Shown here one piece after another: positions 1 to 8,986 of a DNA stretch of 64,000 nucleotides. Source of the stretch: Corallococcus sp. EGB. Lineage in GTDB: Bacteria; Myxococcota; Myxococcia; Myxococcales; Myxococcaceae. The stretch is taken from positions 6,111,356 to 6,175,355 of the forward strand of contig NZ_CP079946.1 in the NCBI RefSeq assembly GCF_019968905.1. Direction: 5' to 3'. The translations under genes and the position numbers were made by a program. The notes under the pieces were generated by a model. That model had not been told where the DNA came from. It was given only the letters and a program-made list of their open reading frames with translations, and did not search any database. How positions within the stretch are numbered: position 1 is the stretch's first letter; each line of letters begins with the position of its first letter.

Positions 1-915
1 CGCAGCTTCACCACGCGCGGCTGCGTGACGCTGGCGGCCCCCACCCTGACGTCCCCGGCCACCGGCGCCACGGGCGTCGCGCTGACCCCGGCGCTGGACT
101 GGTCCGACGTGACGAGCGCCTCCGCGTATGACGTGCAGGTGGCCACCGACAGCGCGTTCACCAACGTGGTGCGCAGCGCCACGGGCCTCGCCTCCAGCGC
201 GTGGAACGTGACGCCGGGCCTGTCCAACCTCACCACCTACTACTGGCGCGCGCGGGCCACCGACAGCTGCGGCGCGAGCGCGTACAGCTCCGCGTTCAGC
301 TTCACCACCACCAACGTCTGCACGCCCACGGTGGCCACGTACAACGCCAGCCTGCGCACGCCGGCCTGCGGCTCCGTGTGCGGCTGCGACACCGGCCCCA
401 CGCTGGTGAATGGCCGCGGCACGGTGTCCGGCGGCGTGGAGCCCAACCAGCCCAACACGCTGGGCGGCACCTGCGCGGACGGCGCCAGCGGCACCTACCA
501 CTCGGATGAGAGCATCGACCGCATCGTGCTGAAGACGGTGGACCAGGGCACCATCACCCCGGGCAAGCAGCTCACGGTGGACGTGACGGTGTGGTGCTAC
601 GGCACCAGCGATCAGCTGGACCTGTACTACACGACGAACACCACCACGCCCACGTGGACCGCCATCAGCACGGCCAATGCCTGCACCGCGGTGGGGCTGA
701 AGACGTTCTCCTTCCCCGTCACCGTCGGCAGCACCCCCGGCAACCACGCCGTGCGCGCGCAGTTCCGCTTCAGCAGCACGCCGACGAGCGCGTGCGTGGC
801 CGGTTCGTACAACGACCGCGACGACCTGGTGTTCAGCGTCGTGTCCGCCGTGGCCTCGACCCCCACCGCTCCGTCCGCGAAGCAGGTGCGGGGCCGGTCG
901 CTGACGGCGCGCTAG
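1..915 (+). CDS. Secreted fibronectin-type-III protein, C-terminal part (5' truncated by window edge)
   Basis: The frame is open from the first base, so the start lies upstream. The visible 304 residues begin at the end of one Fn3-like repeat (FTTRGC) and contain one full repeat ending FTTTNVC (about residues 10-102). A C-terminal domain of about 165 residues follows, with several cysteines and the closing motif NDRDDLVF. The same C-terminal domain ends the M28 peptidase at 2231-4270, so it is probably a shared secretion, adhesion or substrate-binding module of extracellular proteins. The N-terminal catalytic part, if any, is outside the window. Codon usage looks like that of the neighbours. 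A strong hairpin follows the stop. Confidence 0.8.
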   Translation, partial: RSFTTRGCVTLAAPTLTSPATGATGVALTPALDWSDVTSASAYDVQVATDSAFTNVVRSATGLASSAWNVTPGLSNLTTYYWRARATDSCGASAYSSAFSFTTTNVCTPTVATYNASLRTPACGSVCGCDTGPTLVNGRGTVSGGVEPNQPNTLGGTCADGASGTYHSDESIDRIVLKTVDQGTITPGKQLTVDVTVWCYGTSDQLDLYYTTNTTTPTWTAISTANACTAVGLKTFSFPVTVGSTPGNHAVRAQFRFSSTPTSACVAGSYNDRDDLVFSVVSAVASTPTAPSAKQVRGRSLTAR

Positions 916-937
916 TCACACGTCCGTGAAGTGGCAT

Positions 938-967
938 GGGGGCTCCCGGGTCATCCCGGGAGCCCCC
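938..967. terminator. Perfect 13-bp hairpin between convergent genes
   Basis: Arms GGGGGCTCCCGGG and CCCGGGAGCCCCC (938-950 and 955-967) enclose a TCAT loop. It sits 22 bp after the stop of the Fn3 protein and 21 bp after the end of the convergent VOC gene, so it can serve as a bidirectional terminator. There is no long T-tract on the plus strand. Confidence 0.75.
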
Positions 968-988
968 GTGCATTTCTCCGCGCGGCCC

Positions 989-1390
989 CTACCAGGTGTA
1001 GACGACGGACGGCGCCGAGCGCTTCGCGGGCCCGTGGTGGACCATCTCGATGTTGTTGCCATCCGGATCCAACACGAACGCCGCGTAGTACCCTGGGTGG
1101 TAGGAGCGCTCCCCGGGGGCCCCGTTGTCGCGGCCTCCCGCGGCCACCGCCGCCTGATGGAAGCGGTGCACCATGTCCCGGTCCTTCGCCTGGAAGGCCA
1201 GGTGCACGCGCGCCGTGGGCTCGCGGTCGTTGCTGATGAAGAGCTCGTCCGCGGCGAAGTGCCGCTCGCTCTCGTTGAAGACCGGGATGCCCATCACCTC
1301 CAGCACCGCGCGGTAGAAGCGCTTGCTCGCCTCCAGGTCGCGGACCTGGAGGTGGACGTGGTCGAACATGCGGCCGTGGTGCAGTTCCAT
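989..1390 (-). CDS. VOC family (glyoxalase/bleomycin-resistance fold) protein
   Basis: A 133-residue protein, the usual length for a single-domain VOC protein made of two beta-alpha-beta-beta-beta modules. It starts MFDHVHLQVRDLEASKRFY, the classic first strand and helix, with a metal-ligand-type His in DHVHLQV. It ends with FVLDPDGNNIEMVHHG, the second-module strand carrying the metal-ligand Glu. The ATG at 1390 was chosen because GGAGG lies about 7 nt upstream; the longer frame adds 61 residues of non-conserved sequence. VOC members include glyoxalases, dioxygenases and fosfomycin or bleomycin resistance proteins; the substrate cannot be told here. It stands alone and converges on the Fn3 gene. 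Confidence 0.85.
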   Translation of the reverse strand: MELHHGRMFDHVHLQVRDLEASKRFYRAVLEVMGIPVFNESERHFAADELFISNDREPTARVHLAFQAKDRDMVHRFHQAAVAAGGRDNGAPGERSYHPGYYAAFVLDPDGNNIEMVHHGPAKRSAPSVVYTW

Positions 1391-1610
1391 GGTGTGCCTC
1401 CGGTGAATGGGCTGTGAGCGGTCTGTCCAACAAACAGCGGACGGGCGACCATCAGAGCGGCAATTCGCGCATGTCAATGCGTCGGCGCCCGGGAAGTCCT
1501 GAAAGCGGCAGCAACTTCCACAAATGCGCGGGCGCGCGGCGGCAGGACGACGCAGCTTCGTGCGAGAGTCCACGCCACTTCGCTGTTCTTGCCTTCAGGA
1601 GGGTGCCTCG

Positions 1611-1934
1611 ATGTTCATCGAAATCATCGTCCTGCCCCGCGAAGAGCAGCCCCCGAAGCGGCGCACCGGCAAGGCCTCCAAGGCTTCGCCGGCCCCGGAA
1701 GCGCGCAGCCGGGCGGAGCTGGCCAGCGAGTGGCGCGACGAGGGCAAGGCCTTCCACGACGCTGTCCTGGAGTTCATCAAGGCCCATCACCTGTTGGGCG
1801 CGGTGAAGTGGATGAGCGAGCCGGGGCTCCTGCCCCAGGTGACCCTCATCGCCTCGGAGCGCGTGCTGGAGAAGCTCCAGGCGGAGCCCCGCTTCGCCGC
1901 AGGCCGCTCGCTGACCATGAACCTGCAGAGCTGA
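1611..1934 (+). CDS. Small hypothetical protein
   Basis: A 107-residue soluble protein beginning MFIEIIVLPREEQPPKRR. AGGAGGG 8 nt before the ATG (1597-1603) sets the start. It has a basic, Pro/Ala-rich linker (residues about 12-35) followed by a probable helical domain (ASEWRDEGKAFHDAVLEFIKAHH) and a short strand-rich end. No signal peptide or membrane segment is seen. I do not recognise the family. It lies alone, divergent from the VOC gene, with 296 bp before the M28 peptidase, so no functional context is available. Confidence 0.6.
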   Translation: MFIEIIVLPREEQPPKRRTGKASKASPAPEARSRAELASEWRDEGKAFHDAVLEFIKAHHLLGAVKWMSEPGLLPQVTLIASERVLEKLQAEPRFAAGRSLTMNLQS

Positions 1935-2230
1935 ACGCCGCCCGCCCCACACGGCAGCCCGCCCCTCCTCCCCCTCCCCTTCCGCCCCCCGCCCGAGACA
2001 CCCGCGTGAGCCCTTCCGCGGCGCGTCCAGGCGTGGCCCGCGTGCGTCATTGTTGGCGGAAAAACCTGTCTCATCCTGTTTCGCGTCACTGTCCAGCTTG
2101 ACGGCCTCATCTTGAATTCCCCAGGATGCGCCCCCGACCCACGAGGTCTGGCCACCGGGTCCGGACCGGGACGTGGGTGCCCCGCCGTGCCTCCCGTCAG
2201 TGCGCCCCTCGCCTGGAATCGGAGCGGAAC

Positions 2231-4270
2231 ATGCGTTTGAAGAGCTTGGCCCCCCTTGTCGTGTCGTTGTGCTGCGCCACCGCTTCCGCCGAGCAGCCGC
2301 GTGACAAGGAGGTGTTCATCACCCTCGGGTCGGAGACGGTGGCGACGGTGCGCTCGTCGCTGCGCGCGGCGGGCGGGACGGCGCCCACGCTGGTGCGCGA
2401 GGCGAACGGGGTGAGCGTGATGAAGCTCACCGAGTCCCAGCTGGGCGACGTCTCCGCCATCATGCATGACCAGTATCACCGCTGCGCGGGCTTCATGGCG
2501 CACGACACGCAGGAGGCGGCGCTCGCGGCACTGGAGCCCGCGCAGGCGACGCAGTCGCTGGTGAGCTACACGCTGGACAACGCGCCGGTGGTCAACTCGC
2601 TCTTCACCGGCCTGCAGGAGGCCAGCCTCCGTAGCACCATCACCCAGCTGGCCAGCTACACGAACCGCTACTACAACAACTCCACGGGCGGCACGCAGGC
2701 GGCCAGCTGGCTGAAGAGCACGTGGGAGTCCTACGCCAGCGGGCGCGGCGACGTGAGCGTGCAGCTGTACACGCACTCCGGCTGGACGCAGCCGTCCGTC
2801 ATCGCGACCATCACCGGCAGCGTCTACCCGGACGAGGTGGTGGTGATTGGCGGCCACCTGGACTCCATCAACATCACCGTGGCCTCCTCCAGCCGCCCCA
2901 CGGCGACGGCGCCGGGCGCGGATGACGACGCCTCCGGCGTGGCCACGCTGTCGGAGGTGTTCCGCGTGGCCATGGCCCAGGGCTACAAGCCGGCGCGCAC
3001 GGTGAAGTTCATGGCGTACGCGGCGGAGGAGGTGGGCCTCTACGGTTCGCAGGCCATCGCGCAGGCGCACAAGTCCGCGGGCACCAACGTGGTGGGCGTG
3101 CTGCAGCTGGACATGACCAACTACCGCGGCTCCGCGTGGGACCTGACCATCGTCACGGACAACACCAACGCGGCGCAGAACGCGTTCCTGGGCAACCTCA
3201 TCGACACGTACACGGGCTACTCGCGCACCAACATCACGTGCGGCTACGGGTGCTCGGACCACGCGTCGTGGAATGCGCAGGGCTACCCGGCGTCCATCCC
3301 GTTCGAAGCGCAGATGAACAACGACAACCCCTACATCCACACGGCCGACGACACCCTGGCCAACAGCACGGACGGCAACGCCACCAACGCGCTGAAGTTC
3401 GCGCGCATTGGCGCCGCGTACCTGGCGGAGCTGGGCAAGGGCACCATCCCGGGCCTGCCCACGGACACCACGCCCCCCACCGTGTCGCTCACCGCCCCGG
3501 CGAGCGGCGCGACAGTGACGGGCACCACCAGCCTCACCGCGACGGCCAGCGACAACGTGGGCGTCAGCAAGGTGGAGTTCCTGGTGGACGGCGCGGTGAA
3601 GGGCACGTCCGTCTCCTCGCCGTACAGCTACGCGTGGGACAGCCGCACGGTGGCCAACGGCAGCCACACGGTGGCGGCCAAGGCGTATGACGGCTCGGGC
3701 AACACGGCCACCACGACGGCGCGCACGGTGACGGTGTCCAACGTGTCCACGTCCGGCACCTACGACGCCACGCTCAAGACGGTGCGTTGCACCGCGGCGG
3801 CCGCCACCTGCGACAGCGGCACCCTCTTCAACGGCCGCGGCAACCTGGGCCCGGAGAAGAACACCCCCAACACGCTGCGCGGCACGTGCGGCGACGGCAG
3901 CGAGGGCACCTACAAGAGCGACGAGTCCGTGGAGGCCGTCAAGGTGTCCACCCTGGATGGCTCCAACTTCGCCGCGGGCAAGCAGGTGAAGGTGGAGGCC
4001 ACGGTCTGGGCCTACGCGAGCCCGTCTTCGGACCGGCTGGACCTGTACTACACGGCCAACGCCTCGGCGACGACGCCCACGTGGACGCTGATCACCACCC
4101 TCACGCCGACGGCCGCGGGCTCCCAGACGCTGTCCGCCACGTACACCCTGCCCTCCGGCGCGGATCAGGCCGTGCGCGCGCAGTTCCGCTACGGCACCGG
4201 CAGTCCGGCCAGCGCGTGCGTCTCCAACAGCTACAACGACCGCGACGACCTGGTGTTCACCGTCCAGTGA
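2231..4270 (+). CDS. Secreted M28 family zinc aminopeptidase with Ig-like and shared C-terminal domain
   Basis: A 679-residue exported exopeptidase. The ATG at 2231 gives a signal peptide ending ATASA/EQ near residue 20. The M28 domain (about 110-410) shows the di-zinc ligand set: His in GGHLDS (209), Asp in GADDDASG (231-233), the catalytic Glu pair in AAEEVGLYGS (266-267), Asp in LQLDMTNY (294) and His in CSDHASWN (344). A bacterial Ig-like domain starts near 420 (TDTTPPTVSLTAP). The last 165 residues match the C-terminus of the protein ending at 915. M28 enzymes of this layout remove N-terminal amino acids from peptides, which suits nutrient capture by a predatory or proteolytic myxobacterium. 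A hairpin follows the gene. Confidence 0.9.
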   Translation: MRLKSLAPLVVSLCCATASAEQPRDKEVFITLGSETVATVRSSLRAAGGTAPTLVREANGVSVMKLTESQLGDVSAIMHDQYHRCAGFMAHDTQEAALAALEPAQATQSLVSYTLDNAPVVNSLFTGLQEASLRSTITQLASYTNRYYNNSTGGTQAASWLKSTWESYASGRGDVSVQLYTHSGWTQPSVIATITGSVYPDEVVVIGGHLDSINITVASSSRPTATAPGADDDASGVATLSEVFRVAMAQGYKPARTVKFMAYAAEEVGLYGSQAIAQAHKSAGTNVVGVLQLDMTNYRGSAWDLTIVTDNTNAAQNAFLGNLIDTYTGYSRTNITCGYGCSDHASWNAQGYPASIPFEAQMNNDNPYIHTADDTLANSTDGNATNALKFARIGAAYLAELGKGTIPGLPTDTTPPTVSLTAPASGATVTGTTSLTATASDNVGVSKVEFLVDGAVKGTSVSSPYSYAWDSRTVANGSHTVAAKAYDGSGNTATTTARTVTVSNVSTSGTYDATLKTVRCTAAAATCDSGTLFNGRGNLGPEKNTPNTLRGTCGDGSEGTYKSDESVEAVKVSTLDGSNFAAGKQVKVEATVWAYASPSSDRLDLYYTANASATTPTWTLITTLTPTAAGSQTLSATYTLPSGADQAVRAQFRYGTGSPASACVSNSYNDRDDLVFTVQ

Positions 4271-4307
4271 GCCGCGCGGAAGTCATGCGAAGTGAGTGAC
4301 ACGCGGA

Positions 4308-4336
4308 GGGGATCCGGGGCGCGCACCCGGGTCCCC
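4308..4336 (+). terminator. Terminator-like hairpin after the M28 peptidase
   Basis: An 11-bp stem with one mismatch (GGGGATCCGGG, 4308-4318, against CCCGGGTCCCC, 4326-4336) is followed by TTCGTGCTT. It lies 38 bp after the stop codon and before the next gene. Confidence 0.55.
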
Positions 4337-4439
4337 TTCGTGCTTCAGGCCTTCGCCCGGCAAGGCGCACGGCCGGCTGGCTGCTTCATCAGGGCAGGCG
4401 GACTGTCCTTCGCCGGGTCCCGGCCTCACCTTGGTGGGG

Positions 4440-5507
4440 ATGATGCCAACCCCCCAGGCCGAGCCCCGGGTGCTGCGCGAGAAACACCCCTCCGAGGGCG
4501 CGGAGCGCGGCCGGCTGTCGCCCCGGCGCGAGGCGCTGCTCCAGGCGCGCATCAAGGACCTGTCGCTGCGGCTGGGGGGCACGCCCCTGGAGCGCTACAT
4601 CGCGCAGCTGCACGCGGAGCTGGAGGCGAAGGGCATCTCCTTCAAGCCCCAGTGCTACCTGTCCGACGAGTGGGGCTGTCCGTCAGGGGTGCCCGTCATC
4701 GGGCTGCCGTTCTACCTGGCGGATCCGGACCTCCTGTCCATCGAGGCGGAGCTGGGCGGCGGCGCGGAGACGGAAGCCGAAATCCTGATGTACCTGCGCC
4801 ACGAGGCGGGCCACGCGTTCAACTACGCCTACCGCCTCTACGACACGGACGAATGGCTCCGCGTGTTCGGCGACTACGGCCGGCCCTACCGGGACGACTA
4901 CAAGCCCCGGCCCTTCTCGCGCCGCTACGTCTTCCACATCTCCGGCTGGTACGCGCAGAAGCACCCCGACGAGGACTTCGCGGAGACCTTCGCGGTGTGG
5001 CTCACGCCGGGCAGCGACTGGGCGAAGCGCTACCAGGGCTGGGGCGCGCTCAAGAAGCTCCACTACGTGGACGACATCGCGAAGCGCCTGGGCCGCACGA
5101 CGCCGCCCGTGCAACTGGCCGAGCCCGACTTCACCACCGAGGAGATGGAGGGCACCGTCCAGGACCACTACCGCCAGCGCGAGCTGGACGAGAAGGTGGA
5201 CGTGGAGCTGCGAAACGCCTTCGACCACGCGCTGGAGGACATCTTCTGGGGTCCGGGTGAAGCGCCGGTGAGCGCGGCCACGCTGGTGCAGGCCGAGCGC
5301 CAGCGGCTGCTCTCCACCGTGGGCCACTACGCGGGCGTGAGCCGGGGCGTCGTGCGCGCGGTCGTGGACCACCTGGCGGAGCGCACCGCCGCGCTGAACC
5401 TCACCCTGCACCCGGATGACAGCCGCGAGGCGGCGATGCAGCTCGCGTCGCTCGTCACGGTGCTGGCGATGAACTACCTGCACACCGACCGCTTCTTCGA
5501 GGACTGA
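4440..5507 (+). CDS. Putative zinc-binding metallopeptidase (HEAGH type)
   Basis: A cytosolic-looking protein of 355 residues. The zincin motif HEAGH is at residues 121-125 in LRHEAGHAFNYAYRLY, and a downstream acidic motif DEDFAETFAVWL provides the likely third metal ligand. This pattern matches the family usually annotated as putative zinc-binding metallopeptidase (Peptidase_Mx-like). No signal peptide is visible. The start is uncertain: ATG codons at 4440 and 4443 both lie directly after GGTGGGG, and the open frame extends further upstream without conservation. An ATP-grasp ligase gene begins 4 bp after the stop, so the two are surely co-transcribed, suggesting joint making and cleaving of a peptide-like bond. 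The substrate is unknown. Confidence 0.75.
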   Translation: MMPTPQAEPRVLREKHPSEGAERGRLSPRREALLQARIKDLSLRLGGTPLERYIAQLHAELEAKGISFKPQCYLSDEWGCPSGVPVIGLPFYLADPDLLSIEAELGGGAETEAEILMYLRHEAGHAFNYAYRLYDTDEWLRVFGDYGRPYRDDYKPRPFSRRYVFHISGWYAQKHPDEDFAETFAVWLTPGSDWAKRYQGWGALKKLHYVDDIAKRLGRTTPPVQLAEPDFTTEEMEGTVQDHYRQRELDEKVDVELRNAFDHALEDIFWGPGEAPVSAATLVQAERQRLLSTVGHYAGVSRGVVRAVVDHLAERTAALNLTLHPDDSREAAMQLASLVTVLAMNYLHTDRFFED

Positions 5508-5511
5508 GGAC

Positions 5512-6549
5512 ATGCCCGTGAAGGCCCTCCGCATCGCCATCCTCCATTACCAGGCGAAGGATGATGAGCTGGATCCGGTGGTGAAGCAGGTGGGCGCGGC
5601 GCTGCGCGCGGCCGGCCATGAAACCTCGGAGGTGCGCGTGGACGAGAGCGTCTCCGACCTGGTGCGGCAGGTCACCAGCACGCGCGCGGACCTGGTCTTC
5701 AACCTCTGTGAGACGTTCGCGGAGGACTACCGGCTGGAGGTCAACGTCGCGGCGGTGCTGGAGCTGGCGCGCGTGCCCTTCACGGGCGCCGGCACGGTGG
5801 GGCTGCTGCTCGCGCAGGACAAGGTGCTCACCAAGCAGCTGCTCCAGTTCCACGGCGTGCTCACGCCCCGGTTCGCCACCTTCGACGGCAGGTCGTTCCA
5901 GACGAGCGGCGACCTGTCCTTCCCGCTGGTGGTGAAGCCCGCGCGCTCGGACGCGTCCATCGGCCTGGGCGTGGAGAAGGACATGGCGGGGCTCGCGAGG
6001 CGGGTGAAGAGGATCCGCGAGGAGCACGACGACGACGCGCTGGCGGAGGAGTTCATCGAGGGCCGCGAGCTGTACGTGGGCGTGGTGGGCGACGCGGCGA
6101 GCCCGGAGGTGCTGCCGGTGGTGGAGCTGGACTTCGGCTCCCGGTGGAACCGCAAGCGGATGAAGATCGCCAACCGCGAGGTGAAGTTCGCCCCGGAGAC
6201 GCCGGGCAGTCCACGCCTGGTCCTGCCCACGGACCTGTCGGACGAGCTGCGCGGACGCATGGAGCGCGCGGCCGTCACGGCGTTCCGCGCGCTCAAGCTG
6301 CGCGACTACGCCCGCATCGACTTCCGCGTGTCCAGCCGCACCAACGAACCCTACCTCCTGGAGGTGAACCCCAACCCCTACCTGGAGACCCAGTGCGAAG
6401 TGGCCCTGGGGGCGAAGGAGCGCGGCTTGAGCTACGAGGCGCTCGTCCAGCGCATCGTGGACACCGCGGCCCGGCGCCACGGCCTGGGGGTGGGCGTCAG
6501 GGCCACGGCTGGTGCGCCCGCGCCGGAGCCGGCCCCCGCCCCGCACTGA
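5512..6549 (+). CDS. ATP-grasp ligase related to D-alanine-D-alanine ligase
   Basis: A 345-residue protein, close to Ddl length, starting at ATG 5512 after GAGGACTGAGGAC. It has a Ddl-like N-terminal domain (LRIAILHYQAK...LVFNLCETFAEDY), ATP-binding segments FPLVVKPARSDASIGLG and AEEFIEGRELYVGVVG, and the metal-binding end ARIDFRV...LLEVNPNPYL. A Pro/Ala tail (PAPEPAPAPH) ends it. The canonical ddl gene usually sits with mur genes; here the partner is a metallopeptidase 4 bp upstream, so a role in a specialised peptide ligation (peptidoglycan, storage peptide or modified peptide) is more likely than cell-wall D-Ala-D-Ala synthesis. This is inference. Confidence 0.8.
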   Translation: MPVKALRIAILHYQAKDDELDPVVKQVGAALRAAGHETSEVRVDESVSDLVRQVTSTRADLVFNLCETFAEDYRLEVNVAAVLELARVPFTGAGTVGLLLAQDKVLTKQLLQFHGVLTPRFATFDGRSFQTSGDLSFPLVVKPARSDASIGLGVEKDMAGLARRVKRIREEHDDDALAEEFIEGRELYVGVVGDAASPEVLPVVELDFGSRWNRKRMKIANREVKFAPETPGSPRLVLPTDLSDELRGRMERAAVTAFRALKLRDYARIDFRVSSRTNEPYLLEVNPNPYLETQCEVALGAKERGLSYEALVQRIVDTAARRHGLGVGVRATAGAPAPEPAPAPH

Positions 6550-6643
6550 CGCGGCGCGGGCGTCCGGCGCTCGACTGACGCCCCCGCGGCACCGGGCCCG
6601 GATTCCGGTGGCCCGGCCGGGGGCGTTGCTCTATGGGGGAGGC

Positions 6644-8875
6644 GTGCTCCACCGTCAGTTCCTGGACCATGCGAAGGCCGTGGCCCGCTTCGCGCCCGTG
6701 CGGCCTGCGGTGAAGGCGGGCCTCCGGGCCGCGCTCGCGTTCTTCGTCCCCACCCTGGTGGGCACCGCGCTGCACCTGCCCGGGACCCTGTGGCTCGCGA
6801 TTGGAGGCTTCAACACCTCCTTCGTAGACAAGGGCGGCTCCTACCATGCCCGCTTCCGCGCCATGGGCGGCACGGCGCTGGCGGCGGCGGTGTCCGCGGT
6901 GGTGGGCGGTCTGGCGGGGATGCACCCGGCCCTGGCCATTCCCGCCACCCTGCTGTGGGTGACGGCGTTCAGCTTCGCGGGCGTGTACGGCGCCGCGGCG
7001 AACATCACCGGCAACATCGGCGCCACCACGTTCGTCATCGCGCTGGCCCTGCCCGCGACCGGCGTCGTGCCCGCGCTGGAGTCCGGCGTCGCGGTGCTGG
7101 GGGGCTCCGCGTGGGCCATGCTGCTGTCGCTGGTGCTCTGGCCCATCCGCCCCTACCGGCCCGCGCGCAAGGCGGTGGCGGCGTGCTTCGACGCGGTGGC
7201 GGGCTACGCGGAGGGGCTGTCGCGCGCGGTGCAGGGCGCGCGCGAAGACGCGTGGCAGGCGCTCATCCAGGAGCAGCACGGGCGCATCCGCGAGCAACTG
7301 GAGCTGGCGCGCACCACGCTCGCGGCCACGCGCCAGGGCCGCGTCGAGCGGGGCCGGGGCGAGCGGCTGCTGGTGCTGCTGGAGGCCGCGGACGCGATGT
7401 TCATGGGGCTCGTCGCCCTGGGCGAACAGCTGGAGAGCCTGGGCCCGCCGGTGAGCGGGCCGGTGGGGGATCCGCGCGCGGCGGTGGCCGTGGCGCTCCT
7501 GGACTGCGCGAACACGGCGAGGGACCTGGTGCACCTGGTGCAGCAGGAGGGCCGCAGCCGCAGGCCGCAGCCGGAGTGGGACGGGCGCGCCCTCCGCGAC
7601 GTCGTGGGGGACCTGGACGCGCGAGGCCTCATCACGCGGCTGGAGCGCGCGCGGCTGTCGGACATCGCGCGGCTGCTCACGGAGCTGCGCGAGCGCTCGG
7701 ACGTGGCGCTGGACACCGCGTGCCGGCTGGCGGGCCCGCTCCCCGAGGCCCCGCCCCCCGCGCGAGAGCTGGCCGAGGAGTCCCACGCGTCCCTGCTGGA
7801 TCCGGTGCGTGCGCACCTCACGCTGGACTCGGAGGTGCTGCGGCACGCGCTGCGCGCGGGGATCACCACCACGGCGGCGGTGTACGTGGCCAGCGTGTTC
7901 CGGCCGAACCACAGCTACTGGGTGACCATCACCGTCCTCACCATCATGCAGCCGTACACCGGGCCCACCTTCCTCAAGGCGCTGCAACGGGTGCTGGGGA
8001 CGGTGGTGGGCGGCCTGCTGGCCATCGCCGTGTCGTCGTGGCTCCAGAACCCGCACGCGATGCAGGGCCTGTTGTTCTGCACGGCCGCCCTGTGCGTGAG
8101 CCTCATCCCGCTCAACTACGGGCTCTACACCATCTTCGCCACGCTCACCTTCGTGCTGCTGGCGGAGATGGGCAGCGGGGACTGGACGCTGGCGCCGGTG
8201 CGCATCATCAACACGCTCATCGGCGGCGGGCTGGCGCTCGCGGGCACGTTCTTCCTGTGGCAGCGCTCGGAGGGCCAGCGCTTCCCGGCGCAGATGGCGG
8301 ATGCGCTGCGCGCGGACCGCGAGTTCTTCGGCGTGCTGGCCCGCTCGTGGCAACGGGGCGGGGCACCGGACCCGACGGCGCTGGCGGAGGCGCGCCGGAA
8401 GCTGGGGCTGGCCACCATCAACGCGGAGACGTCCTTCCAGCGGCTGCTCACCGAACCGCGCTGGCGCACGGAGACCGTGGAGCCGCTGATGACGCTGCTC
8501 GCCTTCACCCGTCGCTTCGCCGCGGTCTGCACGCTGCTCGCGTCGCGGCGCTCCGTGCCCACGACGCCCGCGGTCCAGGAGGCCCTGTCACGCTTCGCGC
8601 GCGCCATGGACGCGAGCATGGAGGACCTGGCGGACTCCGTGCACCACGGCCGCGGCCCCAAGCCCCTGCCCGCCTTCGACGCGCTCATCGGCTGGAACGT
8701 TCCCCATCCGGACGCGGCCGGCGCGGCGCTGGGCGCCGAGGCCCCGCTGCTCCAGTCCCAGTTGGAGCGCCTGGCGCGTCAGCTCACCGTGCTGCACACC
8801 GCGGCGCTCCGCCGCCTGGACGCCCTGCCCGCCGACACGCGCGACGCACGGCCCTCCCCGGTCAACGGGCCCTGA
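6644..8875 (+). CDS. FUSC family membrane transporter with two membrane halves
   Basis: About 743 residues. Two blocks of closely spaced transmembrane helices are visible: residues about 20-165 (ALAFFVPTLVGTALHLPGTLWLAIGG, ATLLWVTAFSFAGVYGAAAN) and about 410-545 (AGITTTAAVYVASVFRPNHSYWVTITVLTIM onwards). A long soluble helical region lies between them and another at the end. This fusaric-acid-resistance/YccS-like architecture belongs to aromatic-acid or xenobiotic efflux proteins. The start is tentative: GTG 6644 follows GGGGGAGG too closely, and the frame is open from 6512. It is 95 bp after the ATP-grasp gene and may be a separate unit. Confidence 0.8.
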   Translation: MLHRQFLDHAKAVARFAPVRPAVKAGLRAALAFFVPTLVGTALHLPGTLWLAIGGFNTSFVDKGGSYHARFRAMGGTALAAAVSAVVGGLAGMHPALAIPATLLWVTAFSFAGVYGAAANITGNIGATTFVIALALPATGVVPALESGVAVLGGSAWAMLLSLVLWPIRPYRPARKAVAACFDAVAGYAEGLSRAVQGAREDAWQALIQEQHGRIREQLELARTTLAATRQGRVERGRGERLLVLLEAADAMFMGLVALGEQLESLGPPVSGPVGDPRAAVAVALLDCANTARDLVHLVQQEGRSRRPQPEWDGRALRDVVGDLDARGLITRLERARLSDIARLLTELRERSDVALDTACRLAGPLPEAPPPARELAEESHASLLDPVRAHLTLDSEVLRHALRAGITTTAAVYVASVFRPNHSYWVTITVLTIMQPYTGPTFLKALQRVLGTVVGGLLAIAVSSWLQNPHAMQGLLFCTAALCVSLIPLNYGLYTIFATLTFVLLAEMGSGDWTLAPVRIINTLIGGGLALAGTFFLWQRSEGQRFPAQMADALRADREFFGVLARSWQRGGAPDPTALAEARRKLGLATINAETSFQRLLTEPRWRTETVEPLMTLLAFTRRFAAVCTLLASRRSVPTTPAVQEALSRFARAMDASMEDLADSVHHGRGPKPLPAFDALIGWNVPHPDAAGAALGAEAPLLQSQLERLARQLTVLHTAALRRLDALPADTRDARPSPVNGP

Positions 8876-8889
8876 ACGACCGCCGGCGG

Positions 8890-8913
8890 CGTCCGCCTGG
8901 GGGCAGGCGGACG
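8890..8913 (+). terminator. Hairpin after the FUSC gene
   Basis: Perfect 10-bp arms CGTCCGCCTG (8890-8899) and CAGGCGGACG (8904-8913) with a GGGG loop, 15 bp after the stop. There is no clear T-tract, so it may act as a Rho-type or mRNA-stabilising structure. Confidence 0.5.
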
Positions 8914-8986
8914 GCTCCAGGGCCGGATCCGTCCGGCGGGCAACACCCGGAGGCGCGCCTGCCACACTCCCGCCAATTATTTTTGA

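Noticed and set aside
1787-3667. Long minus-strand open frame opposite the M28 peptidase
   Set aside because: High GC creates long antisense frames; its translation is Arg/Val/His-rich without domains, whereas the plus strand has a complete catalytic set.
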